This document shows positions 16,189 to 24,101 of a stretch of DNA of 28,770 bases, one piece after another. The notes below the pieces were generated by a model that saw nothing but the letters and a program-made list of their open reading frames with translations, was not told the DNA's origin and ran no database searches. A program made the translations under genes and the position numbers. Positions within the stretch are counted from its first letter, which is position 1, and each line of letters begins with the position of its first letter. This stretch comes from SXRF01 sp964624555 (lineage in GTDB: Bacteria; Pseudomonadota; Alphaproteobacteria; Rickettsiales; SXRF01). Location: contig CAZUXB010000029.1 in the NCBI GenBank assembly GCA_964624555.1, positions 1 through 28,770 on the forward strand, given 5' to 3'.

Positions 16189-17152
16189 TTTTACCATAGT
16201 CCGGCTTATTCTTGCCACGCTGGTGATATTCGGACATTTCAAAACCCTGTCCGGTTTTGCCCCTGCCAGCGGTGTTCACAGCTACGCTGATTTTGCGGTG
16301 GATGCTTTCTTTATCGTCAGCGGTTATCTGGTCTATGGCAGCTTTGATAATTCGCCTAAGCTAAAAGGTTTTTATATCAAGCGTTTTTTCCGTATTTACC
16401 CGCTTTACTCGCTGATGATATTTCTGCAGATGTTTTTGATGCTGTTTCTTCTCGGCGGCAATGTAGCGCTTGGTGATGTACTGCAATATCTGGGCAGCAA
16501 CCTTGTTTTTTTGAATTTCATTTCGCCGGATATGGGTGGGTTGTTGGCCGGACAGCATAACCCGGCTATAAATCCGAGTTTATGGACACTTAAGATCGAA
16601 GCCGCTTTTTACCTGATAGTGCCGCTATTATGGTGGTTGGTGGGGCGGGCTGGAATCAAAACCTTGCTGCTTATATATATCGCCTCCACTATTTTTGCCT
16701 TGGTTGCGCTTTATCATGGTTCTGACACCTGGGCCAAGCAATTGCCGGGGCAGATGCGCTTTTTCGTGGTGGGAATTGCGCTCTACCACTTCCGCGATAA
16801 ATATAAAAATATCTCGCTTACGGTTGCGGCCTTGGCAGCGCTTGCATTATTCATCATCTGTTCGTATCGTCATTATATTCCCTTCTTTGCGCCGATATAT
16901 CCGCTGCTGCTGGGCGCGCTGGTATTTATCTGTGTGCTGCGCCTGCCGCCGTTGAATTTGAAATATGATATATCATATGGCGTATATCTCATCCACGCGC
17001 CGCTGATTCAAACCGCTCTGGTGTTAGGAATTTTTGCTGATAGTTATGGCTTCCTGTTTTTGCTGTGGGCGGTAGTGTATATTCTGGCCTTTGCAGCCGA
17101 AAAATTTATAGAACTTCCCATGATTGCACTAGGAAAAAAATATGCAAAATAA
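16175..17152 (+). CDS. Acyltransferase family 3 membrane protein (polysaccharide O-acylation)
   Basis: This 325-residue integral membrane protein has about ten TM segments. The family signature R-x10-H is present (Arg10 and His21 in VRLILATLVIFGH), followed by FAVDAFFIVSGYL and FYIKRFFRIYPLY, both typical of acyltransferase-3 proteins (OafA/NodX/ExoZ-like). These enzymes move an acetyl or succinyl group across the inner membrane onto a sugar. The preferred start is ATG 16175, which has GGAAC 5 nt upstream and overlaps the end of the wzy-like gene by 14 bp, suggesting translational coupling. It overlaps the next gene by 11 bp. No SGNH domain is fused. The donor and the sugar modified are unknown. 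Confidence 0.9.
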   Translation: MPSNNFTIVRLILATLVIFGHFKTLSGFAPASGVHSYADFAVDAFFIVSGYLVYGSFDNSPKLKGFYIKRFFRIYPLYSLMIFLQMFLMLFLLGGNVALGDVLQYLGSNLVFLNFISPDMGGLLAGQHNPAINPSLWTLKIEAAFYLIVPLLWWLVGRAGIKTLLLIYIASTIFALVALYHGSDTWAKQLPGQMRFFVVGIALYHFRDKYKNISLTVAALAALALFIICSYRHYIPFFAPIYPLLLGALVFICVLRLPPLNLKYDISYGVYLIHAPLIQTALVLGIFADSYGFLFLLWAVVYILAFAAEKFIELPMIALGKKYAK

Positions 17153-18365
17153 AACCATCATTGTGCTGAATGATTATTGCCACATTAATGGTGGTGCCAG
17201 CAAGGTCGCCATTGATGAAGCGGCGGGGCTTGCGGAAGCAGGTGTGCGCGTTATTTTCATCGGCGCCTGTGGACCGGTGTGCCCGGAACTTTCCAATGCC
17301 AATATCGAAGTTATTTGTTTAGGGCAAACGGAGCTTATCAACGCCGGAAAAAATCCGCTGGTCATGCTTCAAGGTTTGTGGAATTTCAAAGCCGCAAAAA
17401 TCATTAGTGAGGTTCTTGCAAAACTGGACAGGAAAAAAACCATCGTCCATTTGCATGGCTACACCAAGGCGCTTACCACCAGCCCGGTGCGTGTGGCGAG
17501 TGACCGTGGTTTTAAAGTTATCTGCACGCTGCATGATTTTTTTGTGGCCTGTCCCAACGGCGCATTTTTTGATTATGTAAAATGCAACGTCTGCCCGCTC
17601 ACCGCCATGTCATTCGCCTGCATCAAAACCCAGTGCGACAAGCGCCATTATGCACACAAACTCTACCGCGTGGCGCGCACCTTCATCCAGAAACAATTCG
17701 GTGGGCTGCCCGGTTCGGTGAAAGATTATATTACGCTCTCGAAACAATCGGCTTCATTGTTGCGCTCGTACCTGCCCAAAGATGCTGTCTATCATCCGCT
17801 GGAAAATCCTATCGACATACCGGAATCAACGGCTGTTGCGGTGCGTGCGAATAAATCTGTGGTGGCAGTGGGAAGATTGGATGCGGAAAAAGGTATCGAA
17901 ATGCTGCTTAAGGCCGCGCAAAAAGCAGGCGTGTCTTTAACGCTGGTTGGTGATGGGCCGCTGCGTTCACTTGCGGAAAAATATCCGTTCTGCCGCGTGA
18001 CCGGGTGGGTGCGGCCGGAGCAGGTGCGCGAGGAACTTTCCAAGGCGCGGGCGTTGGTGTTCCCAAGTTTATGGTATGAGGCGTACGGCTTGGTGGTGGC
18101 GGAAGCTGCTGCGCGTGGTGTTCCTGCGATAGTGAGCGATATTTCTGCGGCGGCAGAACGTATCGAAGACGGAAAAAATGGTTGGCTCGCGCGCTCCGGT
18201 GATATTGATGACCTCGTCCGCTGTTTGCAGATAACCAAGGACGATGATGTAGTGGAAAAGGCCGGGCAGGCGGCCTATGCTTCCTTTTGGGCCGCGCCGC
18301 CGGTGCGTGCGCGCCACACTCAGGGCTTGCTTGATATTTATAATGTGCTACTAGGAACCGCATGA
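17142..18365 (+). CDS. GT4-family glycosyltransferase
   Basis: This 407-residue GT-B enzyme has an N-terminal GGASKVAIDEAAGLAEAG donor loop. The C-terminal domain carries VAVGRLDAEKGIE, LVGDGPLR and the E-x7-E motif in SLWYEAYGLVVAEAAARG (about 308-325). A Cys cluster (CNVCPLTAMSFAC...C, about 147-165) lies after the HDFFVACPNGAFF loop; this insertion is frequent in capsule GT4 enzymes and may bind a metal, although that is not established here. Predicted to add a sugar to the repeat unit at the cytoplasmic face. The gene overlaps its upstream neighbour by 11 bp and its downstream neighbour by ATGA-type overlap, so it belongs to one transcription unit. Confidence 0.9.
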   Translation: MQNKTIIVLNDYCHINGGASKVAIDEAAGLAEAGVRVIFIGACGPVCPELSNANIEVICLGQTELINAGKNPLVMLQGLWNFKAAKIISEVLAKLDRKKTIVHLHGYTKALTTSPVRVASDRGFKVICTLHDFFVACPNGAFFDYVKCNVCPLTAMSFACIKTQCDKRHYAHKLYRVARTFIQKQFGGLPGSVKDYITLSKQSASLLRSYLPKDAVYHPLENPIDIPESTAVAVRANKSVVAVGRLDAEKGIEMLLKAAQKAGVSLTLVGDGPLRSLAEKYPFCRVTGWVRPEQVREELSKARALVFPSLWYEAYGLVVAEAAARGVPAIVSDISAAAERIEDGKNGWLARSGDIDDLVRCLQITKDDDVVEKAGQAAYASFWAAPPVRARHTQGLLDIYNVLLGTA

Positions 18366-19315
18366 CAAAGAAAATAGCCTTATTCGACACTTCCATCGCC
18401 TCCGACAATCTTGGTGACGGCATCATCATGGACGCGGTCACCGGCCATTTGCGTGAAATATATCCGCAGGGTAATTTTGTGAAGGTGCCAACGCACATCA
18501 AAATGAATTGCGATGAACGCGCCAGCATAAAAGATGCGGAAATTGGTTTCGTAGGCGGAACAAATTTGCTGTGCGCGAACTGGCTGCTCAAACCGCAATG
18601 GAAAGTCGGCGTGTGTGATGTATTTACGCTGGTGAAGCCGGTGCTGATGGGCGTGGGCTGGCGGCACTATCAACGCCCCACTGATCTTCCGACCAAACTT
18701 TTCCTCAAGCAGCTTCTTGCTAAAAATTATACCCATTCCGTGCGCGACAGCTATACCTGTGAACGCATGAGGCTGATGGGTTTTGACAATGTCATCAACA
18801 CCGCCTGCCCGACCATGTGGAAACTGACCCCGGAGCATTTGGCCAGCGTGCCTACTACGCGTGCGCCGGACGTTCTCACTACCGTCACCGCGTACCGCCA
18901 CGATCCGGAGCTGGATAAAAAATGGCTCGATGTTTTGGCCGCGAGTTACGGCAAAATATACCTGTGGCCGCAGATGAAGGGTGACGATGACTATGTGCTG
19001 GCGATGAATCTCGGCAAAAAAGTGGAGATACTGGAGCCGACTCTTGCTGCATATGATAAAGCGCTTTCAACCCTCAATGTTGATTTCCTCGGTACGCGCC
19101 TGCATGGCGGCATCCGCGCGTTGCAGCATAAACGCCGCACGCTTATTATCGAAGTGGATAACCGCGCGGTGGAAATAGCACGCGATACCAAATTGCCAAC
19201 GGTAAAACGTGACGATGTGGAAGGCATGAAACGCTGGATAAGCGCAACCACGCCGGTGAATCTCACCCTGCCGTGGGATAATATCAAAAGCTGGAAAGCT
19301 CAGTTTAGCTCTTAG
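18362..19315 (+). CDS. Polysaccharide pyruvyl transferase family protein
   Basis: The 317-residue protein begins KIALFDTSIASDNLGDGIIMDAV, the N-terminal pattern of polysaccharide pyruvyl transferases (CsaB/ExoV/WcaK-like). It carries FVGGTNLL (about 60-67) and the C-terminal FLGTRLHGGI motif (His about 247), followed by LIIEVDNRA. These GT-B-fold enzymes transfer pyruvate from PEP to a sugar, forming a ketal that adds negative charge. Some family members modify peptidoglycan-linked polymers, so the acceptor is inferred from the locus. ATG 18362 overlaps the preceding stop codon. The 3' end overlaps the convergent carbonic anhydrase gene by 11 bp. Last gene of the rightward arm. Confidence 0.85.
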   Translation: MTKKIALFDTSIASDNLGDGIIMDAVTGHLREIYPQGNFVKVPTHIKMNCDERASIKDAEIGFVGGTNLLCANWLLKPQWKVGVCDVFTLVKPVLMGVGWRHYQRPTDLPTKLFLKQLLAKNYTHSVRDSYTCERMRLMGFDNVINTACPTMWKLTPEHLASVPTTRAPDVLTTVTAYRHDPELDKKWLDVLAASYGKIYLWPQMKGDDDYVLAMNLGKKVEILEPTLAAYDKALSTLNVDFLGTRLHGGIRALQHKRRTLIIEVDNRAVEIARDTKLPTVKRDDVEGMKRWISATTPVNLTLPWDNIKSWKAQFSS

Positions 19316-19997
19316 TCATTTCCGTAAATTCTAGAGTTTCCGGATCCATCTCGGCGATGCGGTGGGTTGCGGTGTTGAGCACCCAGCCATGCACTTCTAT
19401 TTTGCCATCTTTTACCGCTTTTTGCACGATGGGATATTCCATCAGGTTATCGAGGCTTTGGCGCACCGATTCTTTTTCCAGTTCACGCAGGGTACGCGCA
19501 TCATCCCACTTTTTAGCGGCGGCTTTTTTCTTCACCCGCTCAAGAACATCGTGCAGGCGGCTATCGAGATAGCGTGAAAGCTGCGGGTTTTTTGCGTCGG
19601 ACGTGCCGTGGTAACAGGTGCGGATACCGCCGCAATCGGTATGCCCCGATACGACAATATGTTTTTTTACACCTTTTTCCGCCTGCGGCAGGATGTTTAT
19701 GAATAGCTCCAGCGTTGCTGCGATGTTATTATCATGCGAAGGTTTGCTGTCGTCACGGTATTTGGGGACCAGCGCACCGATATTACGTACAATCGAGGCT
19801 TTGCCTTCGGGAATACCGATGTCACTGTTGATGGCGAGGCGGGCATCGATACAGCCGATATAGAGTATCTCCGGTTTATGCTCCGGCGGCATGTCACTAT
19901 GGGAAACACGGGAATTGCGCTGTCTTTTGCGTATTTTCTCAATTATGTCGATTTTAGCCATAGCGCTGAAATTAAGCATTTCTACGGTTACATGCAA
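19305..19997 (-). CDS. Beta-class carbonic anhydrase
   Basis: The product catalyses reversible hydration of CO2 to bicarbonate. The zinc ligands and catalytic dyad of the beta class are all present: Cys49 with Asp51 and Arg53 in CIDAR, then His119 and Cys122 in GHTDCGG. NIGALVP and the downstream WVLNTAT strand also fit. Numbering uses the longest ATG start (19997); ATGs at 19979 and 19961 are alternatives, and none has a strong ribosome binding site. With MAKIDIIEK (19961) the protein would be 218 residues, nearer the common family size. It is cytosolic, stands alone, and converges on the pyruvyl transferase gene with overlapping 3' ends, so no operon partner indicates a specific role. Confidence 0.92.
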   Translation of the reverse strand: MHVTVEMLNFSAMAKIDIIEKIRKRQRNSRVSHSDMPPEHKPEILYIGCIDARLAINSDIGIPEGKASIVRNIGALVPKYRDDSKPSHDNNIAATLELFINILPQAEKGVKKHIVVSGHTDCGGIRTCYHGTSDAKNPQLSRYLDSRLHDVLERVKKKAAAKKWDDARTLRELEKESVRQSLDNLMEYPIVQKAVKDGKIEVHGWVLNTATHRIAEMDPETLEFTEMTKS

Positions 19998-20073
19998 GAT
20001 TTTTTATAAGATGGTTAAATGATGTAAAACAATCGCTTGCCTAATAATTGCAAATACGGCACAAAAGGCTGGT

Positions 20074-20102
20074 TTGCAAAGGTTCTGCGACTTTGCTAAA
20101 AT
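20074..20102 (+). promoter_or_regulatory. Sigma70-type promoter of tRNA-Arg
   Basis: TTGCAA (20074-20079) and TAAAAT (20097-20102) are separated by exactly 17 bp. Transcription would begin near 20109, about 9 nt before the mature tRNA 5' end. Confidence 0.65.
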
Positions 20103-20117
20103 AAAAAACCCTCGTGC

Positions 20118-20194
20118 GATCCCGTAGCTCAGTTGGATAGAGCGTCAGCCTTCTAAGCTGAATGTCGGAGGTTCGACTCCTCTCGGGATCGCCA
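20118..20194 (+). tRNA. tRNA-Arg (anticodon TCT)
   Basis: A 77-nt cloverleaf. The acceptor GATCCCG (20118-20124) pairs with CGGGATC (20184-20190), and the discriminator G is followed by encoded CCA (20192-20194). The D-arm is GCTCAGTTGGATAGAGC. The anticodon stem TCAGC/GCTGA encloses loop CTTCTAA with anticodon TCT, which reads AGA/AGG arginine codons. The T-arm is GGAGG-TTCGACT-CCTCT. A T-rich run follows the CCA and may end transcription. Confidence 0.97.
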
Positions 20195-20207
20195 TTATTT
20201 TTTTCAT

Positions 20208-20271
20208 GAACCTCCGACTGTTACAAAGCACACCTTCGGTGTGACGGTTCGACTCCTCTTAAGGATCGCCA
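20208..20271 (+). repeat. Duplicated tRNA-Arg 3' end with hairpin (att-like scar)
   Basis: GGTTCGACTCCTCT...GGATCGCCATTATTTTCATG recurs from 20246 after the genuine tRNA 3' end, with TTAAGGATC in place of TCGGGATC. Between the copies lies an inverted copy of tRNA bases 20164-20174 (GAACCTCCGAC at 20208-20218) and a hairpin CACACC-TTC-GGTGTG (229-243 of this kilobase, i.e. 20229-20243). The second copy has no D or anticodon arm and cannot be a tRNA. A tRNA 3'-end duplication is what integration at a tRNA attachment site leaves, but no integrase is nearby. Confidence 0.7.
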
Positions 20272-20282
20272 TTATTTTCATG

Positions 20283-21197
20283 CTATATATCTGCGCCATA
20301 TGTTTGCAGTTTTACCTTACATATAACCTCATTACCATTACCGACATATTCTAATTGGTCAAAACTCATCATTTTGGATAGAGCAATGCCCCGGCCATGG
20401 TTATGCATAGCCCGTTCCGGGGATATCTCCATATATTCCCTCCAGTTGAATCCATCTCCTTCATCTTTGATTGTCAGCGTTATCTGCTCGCCTTCGGAAA
20501 TATAGCTGATAAGCACTGATTTGGCGGCGTATTCTGGAAGCGCAAGCCGTCTTTCAATTTCATTAAACCATCTGCCTGTTTTATTTAGCTCTGTTTTTTC
20601 TTCATAGCTGATGCCAAGATTACCGTGCTCTATGGCGTTGGTGAGCAGTTCCGAAATGCCATATACTACATTTTCTGGTGTTGGGAAGAATTGTGCCAGG
20701 AATGTAGCCAGATATTGTGCGTCGTCCAGTGTCCGCGCTTCAAACCGTGCTTCTTTCACTAATCTGAGTTTTCTGGTAAATTTCTTAATGTCATTGCGTA
20801 ACTGGCTGTAATTTCCGTAATCGCTTACTGCAGCAAACACGATGGAAAGCATGATATCTTTGTCATATGGCTTGGTAAGGTAGTAATAAACCCCGGCTTT
20901 TATACCTTCTACCACCTGTTCTTTTTCTGCTGCGGCGGTTTGCATTATTACAGGGATACCGGATACGGAACTATCGGCCTTGATTTTTGCCATGAATTCC
21001 ATGCCATTCATGTTGGGCATCATACGGTCCAGCAGAATTGTTTTAATTTTTTTCCTGTTTGATTGTAGTATATCCCATGCCTCTACCCCATCCTGTGCGG
21101 TAATGACATTATAGCCTGTATCCTCCAGGTCCAGCTTTAAGGCCCGTAAATTATTTGGTTCGTCATCAACAGCAAGTATGGTAATTGATTCTATCAT
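20283..21197 (-). CDS. Response regulator fused to RsbW-like HATPase domain
   Basis: The 304-residue protein has a receiver domain (about 5-125) with acidic pair Asp11/Asp12, phospho-acceptor Asp57 in LLDRMMP, Thr87 and Lys109 (LTKP). Its C-terminal half is a GHKL ATPase of the anti-sigma-factor/serine-kinase type: N-box ELLTNAIEHGN, G1 box DEGDGF, and GRGIALSKMM. There is no DNA-binding domain. Output is therefore probably protein binding or phosphorylation, as in partner-switching systems. Start ATG 21197 overlaps the kinase stop codon (ATGA) and has AAGGA upstream; a longer in-frame start at 21239 would run back into the kinase gene and is rejected. It is last gene of the binding-protein/kinase/regulator operon. 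No anti-sigma antagonist or sigma factor is in the window. Confidence 0.92.
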   Translation of the reverse strand: MIESITILAVDDEPNNLRALKLDLEDTGYNVITAQDGVEAWDILQSNRKKIKTILLDRMMPNMNGMEFMAKIKADSSVSGIPVIMQTAAAEKEQVVEGIKAGVYYYLTKPYDKDIMLSIVFAAVSDYGNYSQLRNDIKKFTRKLRLVKEARFEARTLDDAQYLATFLAQFFPTPENVVYGISELLTNAIEHGNLGISYEEKTELNKTGRWFNEIERRLALPEYAAKSVLISYISEGEQITLTIKDEGDGFNWREYMEISPERAMHNHGRGIALSKMMSFDQLEYVGNGNEVICKVKLQTYGADI

Positions 21198-23125
21198 TTC
21201 TTTATTCCTTTTTTCTGGTTTACGGGAAGCAATACGCAAAACCGTGCACCGCCCGATGGGTTGTTTTCTGCCCAGATTTTACCTCCATGGCCGCCTACTA
21301 TTTCTTTGCAGATGGCAAGGCCAAGTCCGGTTCCGCCGGCCCCGGTTTTGGTTTTGCTGCTCTGGACAAACTTATCGAATACGCTTTCCAGTTCATCTTC
21401 CGGTATACCCATGCCACTGTCACTGATAGAGATGCGGATGCTTCCTGCAAATTCATCTTCGGGAGAGGTCTCTATTTCTATGCGTGAATCTTTAGGGGTA
21501 AATTTTATAGCGTTGGACAGTAAATTGATAATAACCTGCGTTATTTTTTCGCTGTCGAACATAGCGGCGATGGAAATATTTGCATTCATATATTCAACCG
21601 TCAGATTTTTTTCTCCGGCCAGTGACCGCAGGCTATTCACAGCCATTTGAATTATGGGGTTTATATCATTCTTCCTGAAGTTGTATTTAACTGCGCCAGC
21701 CTCAAGTTTAGAGAGGTCTAGCAGGTCGTTAAGCAAAAGCAGCAAGCGTGATCCGCTGCTATTTATCAGTTTAAGGTTTTCTTCATGTTCGCTTAAACTC
21801 CATTTCTGGATGCGCTCAATTCCCTGGCGTGAGAATGTAATTATCGAATGCATTGGTGTGCGCAGTTCGTGCGAAATATTAGATAGGAATTCACTTTTCA
21901 ACCTGTTGGCGGATATAGCTGAGTTCTTTGCTTTTTCCAGTTCAGCTTCGCGGGCTTTCTGTTCGGAAATATCTTCCAGTATTCCCATCAGGAGAACAGG
22001 GGTTCCGCTCTCGTCATACACTGGAACTTTGATGGTATGTGCTGGCCATGTGCCGCGCTTGGTAGTTACTGGCTCTTCCGGGATGTTTATAACTTTCCTG
22101 CCTTCTATTACCTTAAGGTCAGTTTCATGAAAAAAGTCTGCTTCTTTTTTGGGGAAAATATCGTGGTCAATCTTGCCCAGCACCTGCTCTTGGGTGAGGT
22201 CAAATGTTTCTTGGGCTTTTTTATTCCAGATAACCCAACTGTAGTTATCCTTCACACTTTTAGCAAAAAGGGACAGCGGGATGTTTTCTATTACAGTGTT
22301 GAGTAGATTTTTTTGGCGGATTAGCTCACGCTTTCTCTCTTCAAGTTTGTCTAGCATCGTATTAAGGGCTTTGCCCACTTCGCCGATTTCATCGTCATGT
22401 AAACCACTGGCATAGGCAGACATATTTCCCTGGCTGCGTAGACGCATTGTGCTTTTGATATTGTTGATCGGCTTAAAGACATAATATTGTAATACGGTAT
22501 ATTGAAGGCTTATCAATATCATTAAGCCAGCCAGGAAACCCAGTGTTACCTTCAACATATCATCGTTAATATGCTGCATCTGGTTTTGAATTTCTATTTG
22601 TACATAAATACTGCCTTGTACAATCTTTCCGTCTGCTGAAACCTTTAACTGGGTTGGGGTAACGTAAACATAATCATAATCGTTATCCTCGAGGTTTTTA
22701 TAAATTCCTGATATAGTCCCGCCAGACTTGATTACTTCTATCAAGATACCCGGATTTTCAAAAGTATTTGCCAGCTCTTCTGGTTTTGTGTTTATAGAAA
22801 ATTCTTTATTCCCGCCTGTAGCGATTAAGGAAAAATTTTCATCCCTGCGTATAATAGTAATGAAACCGATATTTTTTTCTCCACCAATTGATGTAACAAG
22901 ACGTTGCAATGATGGAGAAGCGCCGTTAATCCATGCAAATTGATCAATACTGTTTGCGATTATCTCGGCGCGTTGTTTGACTTGGCTTTCGATTTCTTTT
23001 GCAAAATGGAATTTGAAATAGAACCAGCCCGCACCAAATACGATGCAATAACCGATAAAAATCAGCAATAATATTTTTATGCTGAGCGAACGCGCCGAGA
23101 AAAAATTTCGGTTATTCATGTGCAT
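21194..23125 (-). CDS. Membrane histidine kinase (sensor-HAMP-PAS-HisKA-HATPase)
   Basis: This 643-residue sensor kinase has TM1 at about 18-36, a ~155-residue periplasmic domain, TM2 at about 193-215, and HAMP at about 215-265 (FKPINNI...DEIGEVGKALN). A PAS/PAC domain follows (about 280-395, WVIWNKKAQETFDL to GILEDISEQKA). HisKA has autophosphorylation His419 in SNISHELRTP. HATPase has the N-box LLSNAIKF (Asn about 538), G1 DSGMGI and G2 GGTGLGLAI. All catalytic motifs are intact. It is expected to phosphorylate the receiver protein encoded immediately downstream (ATGA overlap). It overlaps the upstream binding-protein gene by 14 bp, or 8 bp if the second ATG (23119) is used, implying stoichiometric coupling of binding protein and kinase. 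The signal is unknown. Confidence 0.94.
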   Translation of the reverse strand: MHMNNRNFFSARSLSIKILLLIFIGYCIVFGAGWFYFKFHFAKEIESQVKQRAEIIANSIDQFAWINGASPSLQRLVTSIGGEKNIGFITIIRRDENFSLIATGGNKEFSINTKPEELANTFENPGILIEVIKSGGTISGIYKNLEDNDYDYVYVTPTQLKVSADGKIVQGSIYVQIEIQNQMQHINDDMLKVTLGFLAGLMILISLQYTVLQYYVFKPINNIKSTMRLRSQGNMSAYASGLHDDEIGEVGKALNTMLDKLEERKRELIRQKNLLNTVIENIPLSLFAKSVKDNYSWVIWNKKAQETFDLTQEQVLGKIDHDIFPKKEADFFHETDLKVIEGRKVINIPEEPVTTKRGTWPAHTIKVPVYDESGTPVLLMGILEDISEQKAREAELEKAKNSAISANRLKSEFLSNISHELRTPMHSIITFSRQGIERIQKWSLSEHEENLKLINSSGSRLLLLLNDLLDLSKLEAGAVKYNFRKNDINPIIQMAVNSLRSLAGEKNLTVEYMNANISIAAMFDSEKITQVIINLLSNAIKFTPKDSRIEIETSPEDEFAGSIRISISDSGMGIPEDELESVFDKFVQSSKTKTGAGGTGLGLAICKEIVGGHGGKIWAENNPSGGARFCVLLPVNQKKGIKK

Positions 23126-24101
23126 TTTTATTTTCTATTATCATATAAGTTTCAGCGGGTGCAGCTGGTTTTTTAAGCTCACCTTCTTTGTGCAGGAACT
23201 GCCCCACTTCGTTGATAGACTCAACAAATTCCGGTACGTTCATCAGTGCTTCCCGTTCAGATGCTCCTAGCACCTTTACGAGCGCAAGAGATTTATTAAA
23301 CTCATCGACAGAAATACCTTCCACATTGGCCATTATTTTGTTGGCTTCTTCGGGGTTGTCATCAGCATATGCCTTTGTCCTGTCCCAGGCCCTACGTATG
23401 GCAGAAACTATGCCTTTGTTCTCTGCCAGTAGATTGTTGTTAAGTACAACTATGTCGATAATTTTTTTATTGATTTGGCTGCTGTCGAAAATTTTTTGGA
23501 GCTGCTCATTATGTTGCAATATGGTAAGTGCTGTTGGCGTATAGGAATGTGCCGCATCTACTTTTCCAGAGAGTAGGGCAGATTCCATATCAAGTGGGTT
23601 CATTCCCTCCAGCCTTACATCTGCCAGCGAAAGCCCGAACTTGTTCAAGGAGCGTGAAATAAAAAGCGCGCTGAGTGTTGCCGGCTCTATTGCGATGGTT
23701 TTTCCCTTAAGGTCTGCTACTGTGTTAATACCTTTACGGGCAATGATCATATCACCACCGTTGGAATAGTCGGTTACAAGGGCAATTTTCCCATCGGTTC
23801 CATACTCATGCGCCTGCATAAGTTCAACCAGCGTTGCAGTCATGCCATCGACCTTGTTCAATTCAAAAGCCCGCCTTGTGTCCTCAAGCGAGGTAAAGCG
23901 GACGAGTTGAATGTGCAGCCCTTCATCATTAAAAAAGCCTTTCTTACTTGCAAGATGTATATATTCATACCCTGGCCATGGATTGGTAGCGATACGGATT
24001 GTGAGGGGCTCTTCCTTGTTGTTGGTAATAAGCCAGGTCCCGGCCAATACCAGGCAGCCTATAACTACGAAAATTTTCCTGCTGCTTATTTGCATTGCCA
24101 T
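23112..24101 (-). CDS. ABC-type substrate-binding protein (NMT1/SsuA-like), probable sensor subunit
   Basis: This 329-residue protein has an N-terminal hydrophobic segment (about 9-26) acting as signal anchor or signal peptide. It is followed by a type-2 periplasmic binding fold of the NMT1/taurine-nitrate-sulfonate group: IRIATNPWPGYEYIHLASKKGFF, NKVDGMTATLVELM, DLKGKTIAIEPATLSALF, LSGKVDAAHSYTPTA. Members bind small organic solutes such as sulfonates or pyrimidine precursors; the ligand here cannot be read. No permease or ATP-binding gene adjoins it. Instead it overlaps a histidine kinase gene, so it probably presents ligand to that kinase. The lipobox-like VIGC at residue 15 lies in the middle of the hydrophobic stretch and is weak evidence for lipidation. 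A TATAAT box sits only 4 nt before the ATG, and no clear ribosome site is visible. Confidence 0.88.
   Translation of the reverse strand: MAMQISSRKIFVVIGCLVLAGTWLITNNKEEPLTIRIATNPWPGYEYIHLASKKGFFNDEGLHIQLVRFTSLEDTRRAFELNKVDGMTATLVELMQAHEYGTDGKIALVTDYSNGGDMIIARKGINTVADLKGKTIAIEPATLSALFISRSLNKFGLSLADVRLEGMNPLDMESALLSGKVDAAHSYTPTALTILQHNEQLQKIFDSSQINKKIIDIVVLNNNLLAENKGIVSAIRRAWDRTKAYADDNPEEANKIMANVEGISVDEFNKSLALVKVLGASEREALMNVPEFVESINEVGQFLHKEGELKKPAAPAETYMIIENKNAHE

Noticed and set aside
20246..20271. Second tRNA gene after tRNA-Arg
   Set aside because: Only the T-arm/acceptor 3' portion is present; there is no D-arm or anticodon arm, so it is a partial duplication.
21198..21239. Upstream start (21239) for the receiver-HATPase protein
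   Set aside because: It would overlap the kinase gene by 46 bp and add a basic 14-residue tail; ATG 21197 has an ATGA overlap and an AAGGA site.
24057..24061. Lipobox (VIGC) in the substrate-binding protein
   Set aside because: The Cys lies in the middle of the hydrophobic segment, with about ten more hydrophobic residues after it, unlike a normal lipoprotein signal peptide.
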